64,000 nucleotides of DNA from Corynebacterium falsenii (lineage in GTDB: Bacteria; Actinomycetota; Actinomycetes; Mycobacteriales; Mycobacteriaceae). The first letter of the stretch is position 1. Each line of letters opens with the position of its first letter. Made by a program: the position numbers and the translations under genes. The notes under the pieces were generated by a model. That model was given only the letters and a program-made list of their open reading frames with translations. It did not search any database and was not told the origin of the DNA. Of this stretch, positions 61,112 through 64,000 are shown in pieces. The stretch spans positions 1-64,000 of the forward strand of contig JVKJ01000003.1 in NCBI GenBank assembly GCA_001054945.1, in the 5' to 3' direction.

Positions 61112-61183
61112 GGGCCCAGTGTACGACCCAGCCGGCTCCAGGAAAACGCTGGGCGACCACGAACCACCGAGGCCCGGCCCCGC

Positions 61184-61534
61184 CTAAGCAAAGACCGTAT
61201 TGACCAGGACCATGTAGCAAACCGTTCCCAGCAGGATGGACAGGGTTGCCGAACGGCGCCACAGGTGCAGGGCCACGGTGAACGCGGCAGCGAGGAAGGT
61301 CGCCATCAGCCCACCCGGGGCATCCTTCTGGCCGTAGAAGGTGTACATGACCAGCACCGTCATCACGCCGACGGGCATGCCCAGCCCCAGCCAGGCAACC
61401 AATGAGGAGTTTCGCATGAACCTCAGGGCCGCAAACGGCAGCGCGCGCAGGGCGAAGGTCACAATCGCGATGGCGGCGAGGACCGCCAGGGTGTTTCCGA
61501 GGTGCGTCCCGTCCGGGAGACCAAAATTGCTCAT
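61184..61534 (-). CDS. brnE: AzlD/BrnE-family branched-chain amino acid exporter, small subunit
   Basis: A 116-aa four-helix protein. AzlD motifs are ATLRALPF-like VTFALRALPFAALRFMRNS and the helix LGLGMPVGVMTVLVMYTFY, with ILLGTVCYMVLVNTVF at the end. Its start ATG 61534 overlaps the end of brnF by four bases, so it is translationally coupled. In C. glutamicum BrnFE exports isoleucine, leucine, valine and methionine. An Lrp-type activator gene, normally divergent from brnF, is not seen here. Confidence 0.88.
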   Translation of the reverse strand: MSNFGLPDGTHLGNTLAVLAAIAIVTFALRALPFAALRFMRNSSLVAWLGLGMPVGVMTVLVMYTFYGQKDAPGGLMATFLAAAFTVALHLWRRSATLSILLGTVCYMVLVNTVFA

Positions 61535-62223
61535 GCGCGCTCACCTCGTGCGTAGCGCAGCATCAGCACGCCGGTATAGAGGAGCATTCCAATTAACAAG
61601 GTGTTGTCGGGGGACAGGGCCAGCCCAAGTCCGCCGGCAGCCAGCGCAGCGAGGATCATCAGCGGCTCCCGGCGCGCGTCATAGGCCTCAATGAGCAAGA
61701 CCAAGAACAGGGCCACGAGGGCGAACTCCGAGCCCTGGATGCTATCCGGGATCACATTCCCGCACAGCGCACCCACCAGGCCGCCGCTCACCCACCCGAA
61801 CTGCAGCGTGAACTGCGCGCCCATCATCTTCCCCTGGTTCCAGGCGGTGTCCGGCCGCGAACTTAAGATGGCGTACACCTCGTCTGTCAGGGAATACACG
61901 CCATAGAACGTGGTCACCGGGTTCTTCAGCGCATGCACCGGGTAGTTCAAGGCGTAGAAAACGTGCCGGAAGTTCACCAACAGGGCATATATCGCGGCCG
62001 TCGCCGGGCCGATCGGGGCCGTGATCATGTTGACCGCCAGGAATTCCATGGACCCGGCGTAAATGAGAATGCTCACAATGGGTGTCCAGAACCAGGCGAA
62101 ACCCATTTGCATCATGAGGATCCCAAAGGCCAGGCCCAGCGGGAACAGCCCAAGCGCCACGGGGAACACGTCGCGGGCGCCGTGGGCAATCCGGTGCCAC
62201 GCACTATGTGCCGTACTCACCAC
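61531..62223 (-). CDS. brnF: AzlC/BrnF-family branched-chain amino acid exporter, large subunit
   Basis: A 230-aa protein with seven or eight helices. The AzlC signature is LGLFPLGLAFGILMMQMGF, followed by IVSILIYAGSMEFLAVNMI, ALLVNFRHVFYAL (N-F-R-H-x-x-Y) and YGVYSLTDEVYAI. It starts at GTG 62223 or the next GTG, ten bases after the upstream CCA-adding enzyme stop, so it may be co-transcribed with that gene. With BrnE it forms the exporter. Confidence 0.9.
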   Translation of the reverse strand: MVSTAHSAWHRIAHGARDVFPVALGLFPLGLAFGILMMQMGFAWFWTPIVSILIYAGSMEFLAVNMITAPIGPATAAIYALLVNFRHVFYALNYPVHALKNPVTTFYGVYSLTDEVYAILSSRPDTAWNQGKMMGAQFTLQFGWVSGGLVGALCGNVIPDSIQGSEFALVALFLVLLIEAYDARREPLMILAALAAGGLGLALSPDNTLLIGMLLYTGVLMLRYARGERA

Positions 62224-62232
62224 TGGTTCTCG

Positions 62233-63681
62233 CTACCCGCGCTCGTTTTCCTGGTCCCACCACTGTCGTAGCGCGGCGATCGCCTCATCTTTTTCCATCG
62301 GCCCGCGATCCAACCGCAGCTCCTTCAGGTAGGCCCAGGCCTTGCCCACCTCGGGCCCGGGGGAGAGGTCCAGGATCTGCATGATCTCGTTGCCGTCCAA
62401 GTCCGGACGCACGGCTGCGAGGTCCTCCTTTTCCTGAAGCTCCTCGATCCGGCGCTCCAGGCCGTCGTAGGTCTCCTTTAGTGCCTGGGCGCGCCGACGA
62501 TTCCGGGTCGTGCAATCAGCCCGCACCAGCAGGTGCAACGTTGGTAGAAGCTCCCCGGCATCGTTGACATATCGTCGCACCGCGGAATCCGTCCACGCTC
62601 CGTCGCCGTACCCGTGGAATCGCATGTGCAGAAAGACCAGCTGGCCAATGTCCTGCACGTGTTGCTTGGAGTACTTCAGCTTCCGCAGCCGCCGTCGCGT
62701 CAACTTCGCGCCCACCACCTCGTGGTGGTGGAAGGTCACCGCCCCGCTGTCGGTGAACTCGCGCGTATCGGGCTTGCCCACATCGTGCATCAGCGCCGCC
62801 CAGCGCAGCTCCAGGGAGGGTTCCAACCCGCGCTCCCTTTCCAGGTTCACCGCGTTTTGCAGCACCTTCAACGAATGCCAGTACACGTCCTTGTGCTGCT
62901 TGTGCTCGTCCTGCGTGAGCTTCAGCGCGGGTAGCTCCGGCAGCACGTGTTCAGCCAGGCCCGTCTCCACCATGAGGTCCAGCCCGCGCCACGGCTCGAG
63001 CCCCAGCATCAGCTTGTTCAGCTCCACGGCCACGCGCTCGGCGGTGATCCGCGTGATCTCCCCCGCCATGTCACGCATCGCCGTGCTCACCCGCTCGGGC
63101 AAGCGGAACCCCAGCTGGGAGACGAATCGGCACGCTCGCAGCATCCGCAGCGGGTCATCGCGGAAACTGATTTCCGGGCTGTCGGGAGTATCCAACACCC
63201 CGTCCACAATGTCCTCGAACCCCCCCAGGGGATCCTCGAACCGGTGCTCCCCGCCGACTTCCAACTTCACGGCGATGGCATTCGCTCGAAAGTCGCGCCG
63301 AATCAGATCACCCTCCAGGCTCTCACCGAAGGTGACCACGGGATTGCGCGAATCACCGTCGTATTGGTCGGCGCGGAAGGTGGTGATTTCCACTTCCGCA
63401 CCCTTGACCAGTGCGGATACCGTCCCGAATTCAATCCCGGTATCCCACACGGTCTCCGAGATGGGCTCCAAAATCTCCTGAATCTCCTCCGGCCGCGCGT
63501 TGGTCGTGAAATCCAGGTCGCTGCTCATCCTCCCCAGCAGCGCATCGCGCACAGACCCACCCACGAGGTAGAGGTCCTTGTCGCGCGCGTGGAACCCCTC
63601 CGCCAGGGTGTTCAGCACGGTTTCTTCGCGCTGCAGCGCGCTCCTAGCGTTCCCCAGCATGCTTGTTACGTCCCGCTTCAT
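62233..63681 (-). CDS. pcnA: CCA-adding tRNA nucleotidyltransferase
   Basis: A 482-aa enzyme adding CCA to tRNA 3' ends. ATG 63681 (MKRDVTSMLGNARSAL) fits the ~480-aa mycobacterial length; the frame is open further upstream with a possible GTG at 63762. The polymerase head has LYLVGGSVRDALLGRMSSDLDFTT with the DLD metal-binding pair (55-57), RRDFRANAIAVKL and FRDDPLRMLRACRFVSQLGF. An HD domain (WAALMHDVGKPDTR, FHHHEVVGAKLTRRRLRKLK) follows. It is typically close to the origin in Corynebacterium. Confidence 0.93.
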   Translation of the reverse strand: MKRDVTSMLGNARSALQREETVLNTLAEGFHARDKDLYLVGGSVRDALLGRMSSDLDFTTNARPEEIQEILEPISETVWDTGIEFGTVSALVKGAEVEITTFRADQYDGDSRNPVVTFGESLEGDLIRRDFRANAIAVKLEVGGEHRFEDPLGGFEDIVDGVLDTPDSPEISFRDDPLRMLRACRFVSQLGFRLPERVSTAMRDMAGEITRITAERVAVELNKLMLGLEPWRGLDLMVETGLAEHVLPELPALKLTQDEHKQHKDVYWHSLKVLQNAVNLERERGLEPSLELRWAALMHDVGKPDTREFTDSGAVTFHHHEVVGAKLTRRRLRKLKYSKQHVQDIGQLVFLHMRFHGYGDGAWTDSAVRRYVNDAGELLPTLHLLVRADCTTRNRRRAQALKETYDGLERRIEELQEKEDLAAVRPDLDGNEIMQILDLSPGPEVGKAWAYLKELRLDRGPMEKDEAIAALRQWWDQENERG

Positions 63682-63883
63682 TGGCTGGTCACCGCCATTA
63701 TTTGGGGACGCCACCGTCTGTCGTGATGGTCGATTTTCGGGAGATTGCTGTGGATTTGTCACGCCGATGATCTTACATTCCGGTGCGAACACCCCCGCCA
63801 GGCCAGGGTTGGTGCCCACGCGGCTCACCCGCCACACGCCGTTGGTTCCGTAATTCACTCCGAGTCCTACTATCCTGTAGTGA

Positions 63884-64000
63884 ATGAACGAGGAACAGAG
63901 CACCGGGGACGGACAGCGCCGTCGTCGACGCCGCCGTTCCAACCACCAGAAGAACAATCACCAGCCCAAGAAGCAGGGATCAAAGCAGGGGAGCAAGCCG
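63884..64000 (+). CDS. N-terminus of an Arg/Lys/Gln-rich protein, cut by the window edge
   Basis: Only 39 residues are visible from ATG 63884: MNEEQSTGDGQRRRRRRRSN, then HQ/K-rich sequence. It is divergent from the CCA-adding enzyme. In mycobacteria the gene in this position (mutT4) encodes a Nudix protein with a similar Arg-rich start, so this may be its counterpart, but no domain is visible here. Confidence 0.65.
   Translation, partial: MNEEQSTGDGQRRRRRRRSNHQKNNHQPKKQGSKQGSKP

Noticed and set aside
1..64000. CRISPR arrays, rRNA genes or additional tRNAs
   Set aside because: No regularly spaced identical repeats and no further cloverleaf or rRNA-like sequence was noticed besides the tRNA-Ser near 2.9 kb.

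Overview
The window is high-GC actinobacterial DNA, almost certainly from a mycolic-acid-type Corynebacterium. The evidence is the decaprenylphosphoryl-arabinose pair DprE1/DprE2, the galactan exporter pair with GlfT1, inositol-1-phosphate synthase close to its best-known corynebacterial form, the gene order ponA / GT87 / rpsF / ssb / rplI / dnaB, a uridine-utilisation operon of the C. glutamicum type and a BrnFE-type exporter. The right end (CCA-adding enzyme with a divergent Arg-rich gene) usually lies near the replication origin, so the window is probably origin-proximal. I cannot name the species.

Layout. 1-2.4 kb: 5' part of a large repeat-bearing secreted surface protein, broken by a one-base frameshift, with an AT-richer upstream region full of inverted repeats. 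2.9 kb: tRNA-Ser. 3.1-13.9 kb: arabinogalactan region (class V aminotransferase, Wzm/Wzt exporter, GlfT1, two GtrA-family proteins, three genes of unknown function, DprE1, DprE2). 14.2-19.0 kb: lipoprotein, AhpD-like protein and pirin, GltS-type symporter. 19.0-22.1 kb: a disturbed stretch with a low-GC orphan open frame, a DinB-like/WYL-regulator divergent pair, and a chimeric remnant made of a hydrolase signal-peptide start joined to a copy of the gltS tail. 22.1-30.7 kb: secreted hydrolase, MFS exporter, PspA, zinc alcohol dehydrogenase, a frameshifted membrane gene, thioredoxin, DUF4442 protein, secreted C39-like peptidase and two fluoride-channel (CrcB) genes. 30.8-34.2 kb: MarR regulator, dnaB, a dense cluster of DnaA-box-like sites upstream of dnaB, and small lower-GC membrane genes.

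34.3-42.6 kb is the most distinctive part: a divergent island of six glycan genes between dnaB and rplI, two transcription units that usually sit close together. The leftward arm is four overlapping glycosyltransferase genes (tandem GT4, MurG/GT28-like, two GT2). The rightward arm is a WcbI-family gene overlapping a GT4-GT2 fusion. No polymerase, flippase or exporter lies in the island, so it looks like a compact, undescribed glycan pathway.

42.9-64.0 kb: rplI, ssb, rpsF, a GT87 mannosyltransferase-like protein with a coupled small membrane protein, PonA; divergently Ino1, a MarR regulator and a universal stress protein sharing a candidate operator; leuS; an SdpI-like protein with a Cys-rich tail; the uridine operon rbsK-uriH-uriT; a bile-acid-symporter-family protein; a Nudix hydrolase; brnFE; the CCA-adding enzyme; and the start of an Arg-rich gene. 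Three separate coding regions carry apparent single-event frameshifts (near 1003, 27525 and 33601). These are either real decay or phase variation, or base-calling errors. All coordinates, motifs and repeats were read by eye; family names are from recognition, not from a database search.
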